A stretch of DNA of 46,441 bases from Butyricicoccus_A sp963601915. Lineage in GTDB: Bacteria; Bacillota; Clostridia; Oscillospirales; Butyricicoccaceae. Positions 7,431-14,060 of the stretch are shown here, in pieces. Positions within the stretch are counted from its first letter, which is position 1. The number at the start of each line of letters is the position of its first letter. The DNA is taken from NCBI GenBank assembly GCA_963601915.1, contig CAVCGL010000018.1, forward strand, positions 1 to 46,441, given 5' to 3'. The position numbers were made by a program, and so were the translations under genes. The notes under the pieces were generated by a model. It was not told the origin of the DNA. It was given only the letters and a program-made list of their open reading frames with translations, and did not search any database.

Positions 7431-8834
7431 TCAAGCCTGCTCTCGTATCTGTTTCCTGTGTGAAAATACTCCGGCGCGTGTTTCGGATGCTTTCGCTTTT
7501 GCCTGTGAAATTTGATGGGCATAGATTGTCGCTGTGGTCGTTGCGTTCGCATGTCCAAGCTCGTTGGCTGCGGTCACAAGGTCGATACCATCCGCGATCA
7601 TAATAGAAGCTGCTGTATGCCGGAACGCATGAGGGTGAATGTGCGGAAGGTCATGCGCCCTGCTGAATTTGTTTAGCCAGTCGGTTATACTGTCAGGATG
7701 CATCGGTTTTCCGTCAGTCTGAGTGAATACATAACCGTTCTCTTGCCATCGGTCGCCGCTGACAAGTCGTAATTTGTATTGTGCGGTTCGATACTGCTTG
7801 AGTAGGTTTAGGGTCTCGGGGGCGAGATTCAACGGACGCTCTCGGTCGCTCTTGGTTGTTCCCTCAAATATGCCGCGTTTGGCACTGTACAGGGAAGCAC
7901 GCTCAATGGTTACAATGCCGGTGTTAAAATCAATGCTTTCCCATTTCAATCCAACGGCTTCCCCGCGTCTGCATCCGGTATCAATCATAAAATAGGTAAT
8001 TGTGCGCCATTTGAGCGGTGCACTGTCCAATGCTTCTAAAATAGCGTCCATTTGCTCTGGCTGATAATAGTCAGGCTTTTTTTTCTGCACCTTTGGAGGT
8101 GTTGCCTTGGATGCTGGATTGAATGGAATCAACATCTCTTTTTCTGCTTGAGCCATAATGGCAGAGATGAGAGCATGATATTCCTGTATGGTTTTATTGG
8201 ACAGCGGGCGGGAATCCTTCTGGATTAGAAAGACTTCTGTACATTTCAGACCCAAAGCCGCCGCGATATGTTCCGCTTTGTCCGGTTTAATCGGTGTTCC
8301 TTTTATCGCAGCGGATACCGTAGAAGCTGCAACGTTTGCTTTTCGTGCGATAGAAGCTTTAGAAAATCCCTGTTGATTCATCTGTTCCGGTAGGGTAGAT
8401 AATGCAATCGCTCTATTTCCATCGGTACGGATGCCGGATTCGCTCAGGTTCTTATAGAACGCGTTCAAGTGCTGCGGTCGAAGCTCTGACAGCTTGATAT
8501 GACCGATAGCGGCATCAATACGCACCATGAGTTCCCGATAGCGGTCTATGGTTCTTGGTTTGATGCCGGTGCGCTCTTTTAGATCAATCACATAGTCTGC
8601 ATATTCTGAAAAGGTCTGTTTGCGGTCAATTTGATAACCTTGTTCAATTTCACGCTCGAAGTCTGTTGCTACGCGCTCAAGAGCCTTTTTTAATTGACGA
8701 GAGGTCATTTTGCTGTCCGGCTTCCATGTTCTACGATGCCGGATTTGCTTTCCGGATATGTCAAACCCGCCCGCCACAGTGATTCGATAGGTGACGGCTC
8801 CGGTTTTGCTTGTGCGTTTTTCAATGGTAGCCAT
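7431..8834 (-). CDS. int: Tyrosine-recombinase integrase with inserted HTH
   Basis: 467 aa. It catalyses integration and excision of the element at tRNA-fMet. An arm-binding domain (1-65) is followed by a core-binding SAM-like domain (about 72-235) and a catalytic domain (about 255-450). The catalytic set is visible: Arg289 (TGCRRGE), Lys328 (TTKSDRERPL), His402/Arg405 (HAFRH), His428 (LGH) and Tyr438. Unlike standard Tn916-type integrases of about 400 aa, an XRE/LacI-like helix-turn-helix (about 145-205, SKASIARKANVAASTVSAAI) is inserted in the core-binding domain. A subset of clostridial integrases seems to share this design. It is transcribed toward attL. Confidence 0.95.
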   Translation of the reverse strand: MATIEKRTSKTGAVTYRITVAGGFDISGKQIRHRRTWKPDSKMTSRQLKKALERVATDFEREIEQGYQIDRKQTFSEYADYVIDLKERTGIKPRTIDRYRELMVRIDAAIGHIKLSELRPQHLNAFYKNLSESGIRTDGNRAIALSTLPEQMNQQGFSKASIARKANVAASTVSAAIKGTPIKPDKAEHIAAALGLKCTEVFLIQKDSRPLSNKTIQEYHALISAIMAQAEKEMLIPFNPASKATPPKVQKKKPDYYQPEQMDAILEALDSAPLKWRTITYFMIDTGCRRGEAVGLKWESIDFNTGIVTIERASLYSAKRGIFEGTTKSDRERPLNLAPETLNLLKQYRTAQYKLRLVSGDRWQENGYVFTQTDGKPMHPDSITDWLNKFSRAHDLPHIHPHAFRHTAASIMIADGIDLVTAANELGHANATTTATIYAHQISQAKAKASETRAGVFSHRKQIREQA

Positions 8835-9041
8835 GAAAAGCCTCCTGCTTTAGTGCTTTATTATTATTAACAGTATCACAATTTGAAAAAAATATCAATA
8901 GTTATGATTGGATTTGGATAATGATAGATTTGGACGTGTTAAGAAAGCGTTAAAGATTTGCAAAATACACGGGATTCTACAATAATCTATAAATCGGTGA
9001 GGAAACGCAAGAAAAAACATGTTTCATGTTATATAGAAATG

Positions 9042-9050
9042 TGTTATAAT
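9042..9050 (+). promoter_or_regulatory. Extended -10 promoter of the element's rightward operon
   Basis: TGTTATAAT (9042-9050), a perfect TATAAT with the upstream TG, about 30 bases before the first gene of the operon. No good -35 box is present, as expected for an extended -10 promoter. It lies in the integrase-operon divergent intergenic region (8835-9081), which is AT-rich and otherwise gene-free. Confidence 0.55.
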
Positions 9051-9081
9051 TATTATAAATAACAGCGGAAGGAGGTTTTGT

Positions 9082-9273
9082 ATGAAAAAGCAAAACCTAG
9101 ATATTAGAAATGCGGCCAAGGAATCCGGTGTGCGATTGTGGGAGATTGCAGACGAGTTGGGAATTCTGGACGTGAGCTTTTCTCGAAAACTACGAAAGGA
9201 ACTCTCTACGGAAGAAAAAGCAAAGATTTATGCTATCATTGCTCAGCTTTCCAGTGTAGAAGGTGGTGAATAA
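9082..9273 (+). CDS. Small helix-turn-helix protein, 63 aa
   Basis: A short protein of a type common in Firmicute integrative elements: an N-terminal DIRNAAKESGVRLWEIADELGI helix-turn-helix followed by a basic SRKLRKEL segment and an amphipathic helix ending in IIAQL. It is probably a DNA-binding regulator of the element, such as a control protein for excision or replication, but the exact role is unknown. Start ATG is preceded by AAGGAGG at ideal spacing. It is the first gene of the rightward operon and overlaps or abuts the excisionase-like gene. Confidence 0.7.
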   Translation: MKKQNLDIRNAAKESGVRLWEIADELGILDVSFSRKLRKELSTEEKAKIYAIIAQLSSVEGGE

Positions 9274-9274
9274 T

Positions 9275-9523
9275 GTGCCTGAATGTCAGATCATGACGAT
9301 TACACAGACTGTAGCGCGGTGCAAAGAATCCGGCTATCCGATCAGCACATATACACTCCGGAGGGCTATTAAGTCTGGTTCTATCCCGTGTCGGTGTGTC
9401 GGGCGTACTTATTTAATTGCATGGCAAAATGTCCTTGCATGGTTGACTTGTTCGGACGGACAGGATAACAAACCGGTGCACGCAGATACAGAAACGCAAG
9501 GCATCCGGCAGGTGATTGTATAA
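9275..9523 (+). CDS. Excisionase-like MerR/HTH protein
   Basis: 82 aa from the chosen GTG. The pattern ISTYTLRRAIKSGSIPCRCVGRTYLI followed by a Trp-rich helix (WQNVLAWL) is the winged-helix architecture of excisionases and helix-turn-helix 17 proteins. It likely directs excision together with Int. Start choice: GTG at 9263, 9266 and 9275 and ATG at 9293 are all in frame. AGGTGG at 9261-9266 lies 8 bases before GTG 9275, which makes that start most credible, with the upstream gene's stop at 9273. Function is inferred from family and context. Confidence 0.65.
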   Translation: MPECQIMTITQTVARCKESGYPISTYTLRRAIKSGSIPCRCVGRTYLIAWQNVLAWLTCSDGQDNKPVHADTETQGIRQVIV

Positions 9524-9534
9524 GGGGTGATGGT

Positions 9535-10263
9535 ATGGCATCAAGACGAATGTTTGCAAGGTCAATTACAGATAGTGACGCTTTTTTAGATATGTCATTC
9601 GAGACACAAGCACTGTATTTTCATTTATGTATGAATGCAGATGATGACGGATTCGTGAATAGTCCAAAGCGAATTGCACGCGCAATAGGCAGTAATGCTG
9701 ATGAAGTGGAACTATTAGCCGAAAAAGGTTACTTGATTCTGTTCAAATCCGGTGTGATTTGTATTACACACTGGAAAACGCATAATTACATAGCGCCTGA
9801 CCGCTATCACCCTTCTTTGTTACCGGAAAAAGCACAAGTCATTTTGGATGAAAAGAACAAGATTTATAGACTGGATACAGACTGTATACAAGGTGTATAC
9901 GAACCTGTATACAGTATGGATACGGATTGTATACAAGATGGATACGCAGGTAAGGCTAGTCTAGGAAAGACTAGCATAGTCAAGGAAAGAATAGTCCAAG
10001 ATAGTCAAGGACAGGACAGAGCAGAGCAGGAAAGGGGTACAGGGGAAAACCCGCATAGCAGGAATTTGAACCGCATTAGATTCAAATTAAACGAAGATTT
10101 TTCGTTTTCTCAGGCAGACAAGGAAACGGTAATTTCTCAACTGCAAGATATGGGTTTAATCAATCAAAACGGTTTAGATTTATTGGAACGGCATAAAGGC
10201 AAGCCCGCCGAATTATTGGAAGCGGTTGAAGCACGACAGGAGGATTTGAGACTTGATTCATAA
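9535..10263 (+). CDS. Replication initiator/replisome-organizer-like protein containing iterons
   Basis: 242 aa. Residues 1-110 form a winged-helix domain like that of phage replisome organizers (MASRRMFARSITDSDAFLDM start, then a Trp-His-Asn-Tyr-Ile stretch). A low-complexity linker at about 111-165 is encoded by the repeat DNA described at 9872-9945, and a helical C-terminal domain follows. Such proteins bind origin repeats in their own gene, as lambda O does, and recruit helicase loaders. No DnaC/DnaI-like loader follows, so the element may use the host's. Good GGGGTGATGGT ribosome binding site. Confidence 0.7.
   Translation: MASRRMFARSITDSDAFLDMSFETQALYFHLCMNADDDGFVNSPKRIARAIGSNADEVELLAEKGYLILFKSGVICITHWKTHNYIAPDRYHPSLLPEKAQVILDEKNKIYRLDTDCIQGVYEPVYSMDTDCIQDGYAGKASLGKTSIVKERIVQDSQGQDRAEQERGTGENPHSRNLNRIRFKLNEDFSFSQADKETVISQLQDMGLINQNGLDLLERHKGKPAELLEAVEARQEDLRLDS
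9872..9945 (+). repeat. Seven iterons spaced at helical pitch: candidate replication origin
   Basis: TGKATAC occurs at 9872, 9883, 9894, 9906, 9917, 9928 and 9939, at intervals of 11, 11, 12, 11, 11 and 11 bases, so all copies face one side of the helix. A second family, TAGTC followed by purines, starts at 9957, 9977, 9992 and 10002. An AT-rich inverted repeat (AATTTGAA 10063-10070 / TTCAAATT 10081-10088) follows and could be an unwinding site. The repeats lie inside the initiator-like gene. Confidence 0.7.
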
Positions 10264-10537
10264 TTTTCTCTGTTATGGAAAACAAAATGCGATAAACAGC
10301 GCGCATCTGTGCGCTCTATTGGGATTTACAAAGAGAGATTTAGCCGCAATGATTGAAGCAGAGCGGCGCAGTGGCATTCCGATATGTGCCAGCACGGCAG
10401 CACCCGCCGGATATTATCTTGCTTCCAGCAGGCAGGAAATGCAAGAATACTGTGAATCATTGGCGCGGCGAATTAAAGAAATTGAACGTACTCGGTTGGC
10501 TTGCGTTCGTTCGATTGATACATTGCCGGATATTTGA
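10253..10537 (+). CDS. Conserved element protein of unknown function, 94 aa
   Basis: Starts at TTG (10253) with AGGAGG at 10238-10243, spacing 9, overlapping the end of the initiator-like gene by 11 bases. The sequence reads as a small winged-helix-like protein: LCALLGFTKRDLAAMIEAERRSGIPICAS, then GYYLASSRQEMQEYC, then a basic helix. Similar small proteins occur in clostridial prophages and integrative elements after replication genes. No function is established; DNA binding is plausible from the helix-turn-helix-like LLGFTKRDLAAMI. Confidence 0.65.
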   Translation: MIHNFLCYGKQNAINSAHLCALLGFTKRDLAAMIEAERRSGIPICASTAAPAGYYLASSRQEMQEYCESLARRIKEIERTRLACVRSIDTLPDI

Positions 10538-10568
10538 AATTTTTACATAAAACTATTGCTTGGAGGAC

Positions 10569-10640
10569 TCCTCAATTTTGAGGACATCTTGTATTTAGCT
10601 TGTAATGCGCAAAAAATGGTTTGGATATAAATTTATCCAA
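10569..10640 (+). repeat. Two short hairpins after the replication operon
   Basis: TCCTCA/TGAGGA (10569-10584, loop ATTT) belongs to the CA-N4-TG hairpin class found in the array at 15.4-15.9 kb. TTGGATA/TATCCAA (10621-10640) lies between two TGCGCA copies that can also pair. The interval 10538-10722 has no gene. Confidence 0.6.
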
Positions 10641-10722
10641 GATGCGCAGCAAAACGCCACAGCGGGCGGCTACGGCGGCGAATGAGCTATGCATGAGCCG
10701 TTCGGCATAGACAGACAACAGG

Positions 10723-10768
10723 AAAGCACCTCTCATTCCGGTTTACGGCTGGAACAAGGGGTGCTTTT
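10723..10768 (+). terminator. Terminator of the rightward replication operon
   Basis: Arms AAAGCACC (10723-10730) and GGTGCTTT (10760-10767), with an inner TTCC/GGAA pairing and a trailing TTTT. It lies between the 94-aa gene and the convergent membrane-HTH gene. Confidence 0.65.
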
Positions 10769-10775
10769 GGTTGTG

Positions 10776-11750
10776 TCAGGCGGTCTGTGCTTTCTTTGCT
10801 CGCTCTTTGGCGGCGTGTGCGGATGATTTGGAGATTCCGAACCGTGCACCAATCTGCGACAGGCTCATGCCGGATTCAAACAGGCGTAAAATTTCGCTGT
10901 CTTGGTTTTCCGGTTCGCTGGCGGGAGCTGTGGAAAAAGCCGGCTTTTCCGGTTCGGTTTCTGGTTCCGGTGCAACCTGCTCATTTTTGAGCCGGTCTAT
11001 TTCTTCTCGCAGCCGTTTAATCACCTCATCTGATGCCGTCAGGGCGTGCCGGTATTCGCTTCCCTGCTCTCGCAGCTGCTCATTCTCTGTGTACAGGCTC
11101 TCGACCTCTTTCCGAAAGTCGTTCAAATCGTCCTGCATGTCTTGCGCTTTGTATTGCAGCTTGTCAAACTGTTCCCGTACATCTTCAAGCTGGGATGCCT
11201 GCTCTGTCAGCTCTTCTACGCCTTTGCAGCCGTGCAGATACCCAAGACAGTACACGGGCATGTAACTAGATGCTATCAAGCTCTCAGGCACTTCAACGCC
11301 CGCCGCCTGTCGGAGCAAAGAACGCGTTTCCCTGCATCCGTACCGTGTCCATGCGTCCCGCGCTTCAAACTCTCCGTGATAGTACAGGTGTTCGAGGATC
11401 CGGTCTACTTCCGGCGATTGCTTGACAAGCTCAGCCGCTCGCCAGTCAGCCCAGCGAACACGGCACACAACAGCGATACCGCCCGCCGCCAGCAGCATAT
11501 ACACACGGGCATACAGGGCGATCATAGAGAGCTGCACAGCGCACAGGACAAGAACAATCATGCAGGCAATACACAAGCGCAGGCGGGCGCTCAGGCAGCG
11601 CAACAGCTGGAATGGATTGCACAGCAGGAACAGAATCACAATGCCTGCAATCATGTCCGCGCCGACAGCGGCAGAGATGGGCACAGCGCGGATACAGCAC
11701 GCAGCCGACAGCAGGGCAATACATGGAATGCTATTTTTGAATAGGTTCAT
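10776..11750 (-). CDS. Membrane-anchored coiled-coil protein with C-terminal HTH
   Basis: 324 aa from the ATG at 11750, which follows GGGGGAG at good spacing; a longer frame from 11816 lacks a ribosome binding site. N-terminal hydrophobic segments lie at about 8-20, 31-50, 59-80 and 83-97. A soluble region follows, then a long coiled coil (about 178-257), a Pro/Glu linker (258-282) and a C-terminal homeodomain-like HTH (about 285-320, LFESGMSLSQIGARFGIS). I do not recognise a family. The layout suggests a DNA-binding protein tethered to the membrane, perhaps for element partition or replication positioning. Repeats upstream (11828-11888) could be its sites. Confidence 0.65.
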   Translation of the reverse strand: MNLFKNSIPCIALLSAACCIRAVPISAAVGADMIAGIVILFLLCNPFQLLRCLSARLRLCIACMIVLVLCAVQLSMIALYARVYMLLAAGGIAVVCRVRWADWRAAELVKQSPEVDRILEHLYYHGEFEARDAWTRYGCRETRSLLRQAAGVEVPESLIASSYMPVYCLGYLHGCKGVEELTEQASQLEDVREQFDKLQYKAQDMQDDLNDFRKEVESLYTENEQLREQGSEYRHALTASDEVIKRLREEIDRLKNEQVAPEPETEPEKPAFSTAPASEPENQDSEILRLFESGMSLSQIGARFGISKSSAHAAKERAKKAQTA

Positions 11751-11799
11751 ACAGGTCTCCCCCTTCCCTCTTGAATAGTCTCTAATATGCTGGTTTACC

Positions 11800-11888
11800 C
11801 GTTCAAAACCGTTCAAACGGCTGTTTTGAACGCCAGAACGAACGCTTGTGAACGCTATCCGAACGCTGGATGAACGCCAGAACGAACG
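11800..11888. repeat. GAACG repeat cluster with 10-bp inverted repeat
   Basis: GAACG occurs at 11828, 11836, 11840, 11850, 11861, 11872, 11880 and 11884. A 17-base unit at 11828-11844 recurs exactly at 11872-11888. CGTTCAAAAC (11800-11809) and GTTTTGAACG (11823-11832) form a perfect inverted repeat. It sits upstream of the membrane-HTH gene and of a rightward promoter, so it looks like a regulator or partition binding array. Confidence 0.65.
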
Positions 11889-11905
11889 GTTAGAAAATTA
11901 CATAG

Positions 11906-11934
11906 TGGAAAAAATGTGTGAAATGTGGTATACT
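11906..11934 (+). promoter_or_regulatory. Rightward promoter of a candidate noncoding transcript
   Basis: TGGAAA (11906-11911), 17 bases, TATACT (11929-11934) with an upstream TG extension. No convincing gene follows on this strand before the terminator at 12377-12422. Confidence 0.5.
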
Positions 11935-11940
11935 ATTAAC

Positions 11941-12422
11941 GGCTTAATAATGCGAGCAAATGCGAGCGAAAGGCGAGCGAAAGGCGAGTTGAGATAGTCG
12001 CAGAGACGGCGAACACGAAAGCAGATTGAAAAATCGCATGGAAGAAACTGCAAAAGACGAGCAAATGCGAACGAATGCGAACGGAGAAAAAGAGAAATGT
12101 TCGCAAAAGTTGCAGAACACCCGCACAGAAGATTCCGGCGGGTGTCTGGTAGTTAGTGCTTCTTCCATTCTGTTTCTGCGATAGTTAACATCAATACAAG
12201 TTGGCGATAGCTCAGATCATCACTATCGAGTTTAGCTCGTAGCCTGTTTGTCAGCTCTTTCCATGTGAGTTTTGTCAGATCTTTCCATGTGGGTGTTTCC
12301 GTTCATTCTGCCTTGTCTCCGGCGGGCGGCTCTGGTACAATGAGACCAGATACCGCCCTTGGTGGTTATATTACTGGCTCTTTTCCTGTTGCTTTGGACG
12401 GTGGACAGGAAAAGGGCTTTTA
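11941..12422 (+). ncRNA. Candidate noncoding transcript with phased repeats and terminator
   Basis: From the promoter to the terminator no well-supported ORF is seen. The region holds GCGAG at 11952, 11962, 11973 and 11984 (10-11-base spacing) and a hairpin ACACCCGC/GCGGGTGT (12117-12145). A 23-base imperfect tandem repeat occurs at 12247-12269 and 12271-12293, and another hairpin around 12318-12358 has paired GGCGG and CCGCC ends. It could be an antisense or regulatory RNA, or a leader with small peptides. Existence of the transcript is inferred only. Confidence 0.35.
12377..12422 (+). terminator. Rightward intrinsic terminator
   Basis: A 13-bp stem, GCTCTTTTCCTGT (12377-12389) with ACAGGAAAAGGGC (12405-12417), one G:T pair, followed by TTTTATT. 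Confidence 0.75.
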
Positions 12423-12432
12423 TTATGCCTGC

Positions 12433-12642
12433 TTATTCGTTGGATTCTTCTGCGTGACCGTCCCACCATGCAGCAATCAAGCTGTAAAGGCGTTCCAAAT
12501 CATCAAGATCATCACCGAATAAAACGCAAGCGTCGTCGATGATTTTCTTGAGCCTTTTGCAGATTTCCTGATAGCGTGCGTATTCTTCCGGTGTGTAGCT
12601 GGTAATCCACTTGTCCCCAGTTGCGTTGACATAAGTTTCCAT
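12433..12642 (-). CDS. Small acidic hypothetical protein, 69 aa
   Basis: Starts at an ATG preceded on the minus strand by AGGAGGAATTTACA, an excellent ribosome binding site. The product is acidic and helical (YTPEEYARYQEICKRLKKIIDDACVLFGDD then LYSLIAAWWDGH). No known family recognised. It follows the replisome-organizer gene on the same strand after about 160 bases with no clear terminator, and may be cotranscribed with it. Confidence 0.6.
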   Translation of the reverse strand: METYVNATGDKWITSYTPEEYARYQEICKRLKKIIDDACVLFGDDLDDLERLYSLIAAWWDGHAEESNE

Positions 12643-12802
12643 TGTAAATTCCTCCTAGATTGATTTGTATATGCTCGTCCGCTGATTTAGCGGGCGTTCA
12701 CGGTGTGTTTACTGTTCAGGGTGTAATTACATACCCTAGCCCCTGTTATGCGCTTAGAGCCTGAATTCTGGCTTGTTTGCGCGGCTCAATTTTGATTGTA
12801 GC

Positions 12803-13672
12803 CTAGATGGTGTGCCAGTTAGCCAAAGCAGCGATTGAGTTTTCTTTCTCAGACATTGCCTTAAATTCTTCCAACCAGTCCTGTTCCCACGGCTCCAAGG
12901 GTTGGTTTTCCGGCTTGATGCTCACGGGCTGTTCTTCCGGTGCGGATTCTCGCAGCCTTTTCAAGCCTGCTGCTATGTAGGATTCTGGTTCTCTTGGATG
13001 CTTGTTCCTAGCACTGTGTATCATGGAAGCAATACGCTGCTCTGATACGCCCGCCTGTAAGGTCTGCTCCATGCTTGTTAACAGGCGTTTGCTGATTGTA
13101 TCCACGCCGAAGGCTGTACAGAAAATAGAAGCTATTCCATTCGCAGCAGACAGAACAGGGCTTGGCTCTGTCTCTCTGTCTGTCTCTATATCTAACTCTA
13201 TCTTTATCTCTTTCTCTGTCTCTATCTCTGGTGTACATTTGTACGGACATTTGTCATTACTGTTGTACGGCTTTTGTTTTGACGGTTGCGCAGATTCAAG
13301 CTCAACTTTGGCACGATAAGCGCGTATTCGGTCGGCTTCTGTGCTTGATTTGCCTATGAAGTTCTGAATATCCATCATGTAGATTGCGCCGGTATCCAGA
13401 ACAGACACAAGCCCAAGCTCTTGGAAAATTTTCAAGGCTTCTTTGACCACTCCGACAGGCTGTCGTACAACTGTAGCGAGCATTTCCGGTGAATACGGAA
13501 TTTTGCCCGACAGCATTAAACGACCTTCGTCTTTTAGACTGCGCAAGTACATCTTCAACAAAATATTGCTATATCTGTAACCGTCCGGCATGGATTCAAG
13601 AAGAATCATCTCATCGGAATCAAAGAAATTTTCCTTGAGCTTCAAATAATAATACTTTTTGTTGTCTGCCAT
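12803..13672 (-). CDS. Phage replisome organizer-like protein
   Basis: 289 aa. The N-terminal domain (about 1-125) matches the phage replisome-organizer N-terminal family (YYYLKLKENFFDSDEM, YSNILLKMYLRSLKDEG, NFIGKSSTEADRIRAYR). The middle is a low-complexity linker (about 145-170) encoded by purine hexamers, and the C-terminal part (about 175-250) is DnaD-like. It should initiate element replication by binding repeats in its own gene and loading the host helicase. It is transcribed opposite to the other initiator-like gene. A TTGATA-N17-TATACT promoter upstream overlaps an RHH-type operator. Confidence 0.8.
   Translation of the reverse strand: MADNKKYYYLKLKENFFDSDEMILLESMPDGYRYSNILLKMYLRSLKDEGRLMLSGKIPYSPEMLATVVRQPVGVVKEALKIFQELGLVSVLDTGAIYMMDIQNFIGKSSTEADRIRAYRAKVELESAQPSKQKPYNSNDKCPYKCTPEIETEKEIKIELDIETDRETEPSPVLSAANGIASIFCTAFGVDTISKRLLTSMEQTLQAGVSEQRIASMIHSARNKHPREPESYIAAGLKRLRESAPEEQPVSIKPENQPLEPWEQDWLEEFKAMSEKENSIAALANWHTI
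13166..13231 (-). repeat. Purine-rich hexamer repeats inside the replisome-organizer gene
   Basis: On the minus strand about eleven degenerate GAGAYA-type hexamers encode an alternating Glu-(Thr/Ile/Lys) linker. Two CCGTACAA copies lie upstream of them in the gene. Strand-biased repeats inside an organizer gene are typical origin locations. Confidence 0.5.
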
Positions 13673-13705
13673 TTGTGTTCACCTCTTTTCTGTTGGTGTG
13701 ATTAT

Positions 13706-13734
13706 AGTATATTATATTTGCGTAAGTATATCAA
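13706..13734 (-). promoter_or_regulatory. Promoter of the replisome-organizer gene
   Basis: Minus strand TTGATA (13729-13734), 17 bases, TATACT (13706-13711): five of six matches at each box. It overlaps operator copy 1 (13714-13730). Confidence 0.65.
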
Positions 13735-13796
13735 TCGTCAAAACAAACATATTTGCGTAAATATATTTGTGCGAAAATTATATTTGTGTAAATATA
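13714..13796. promoter_or_regulatory. Operator repeats of the divergent RHH / replication promoters
   Basis: Near-palindromic 17-mers of the form ATATTTGYGTAARTATA lie at 13714-13730, 13749-13765 and 13780-13796, with a degenerate copy at 13763. They overlap the leftward promoter and the likely -35 region (13784-13789) of the rightward RHH promoter, whose TATAAT is at 13807-13812. This is the arrangement expected for autoregulation by the RHH protein. Confidence 0.65.
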
Positions 13797-13839
13797 AAAA
13801 TCGGTGTATAATATTCAGATAATAGGGAGGTATATCTAC

Positions 13840-14058
13840 ATGAGCGAAACTCCAAAAGTAAGTAAGGCTCAGCAGAGAGCCACAAATAAATATATTGCAA
13901 AGGCTTATGACCGAGTAAATCTTACACTTCCGAAAGGAAGAAAAGAAGAAGTCAAGGCTCATGCAGAACAGCGGGGAGAAAGTCTCAACGGGTTTATTCA
14001 GCGTGCGATAGACGAAACCATACAGCGGGACGATGCGCCCGCCGGAGAAGGGGAATAG
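13840..14058 (+). CDS. Ribbon-helix-helix (Arc-type) repressor
   Basis: 72 aa. A basic N-terminus (KAQQRATNKYIAKAYDRV) leads into the RHH core: beta strand VNLTLPKG, helix A KEEVKAHAEQRG, helix B SLNGFIQRAIDETIQ. Dimeric RHH proteins bind operator repeats cooperatively, and the 17-mers upstream are the natural target, which would control this operon and the divergent replication gene. The start ATG at 13840 has AGGGAGG at good spacing; an earlier in-frame GTG at 13804 has none. KilA-N follows after 2 bases. Confidence 0.8.
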   Translation: MSETPKVSKAQQRATNKYIAKAYDRVNLTLPKGRKEEVKAHAEQRGESLNGFIQRAIDETIQRDDAPAGEGE

Positions 14059-14060
14059 AA

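Noticed and set aside
12039..12182. 47-codon rightward frame in the candidate noncoding transcript
   Set aside because: No ribosome binding site; repeats GCGAAC explain its composition. Not excluded as a small peptide.
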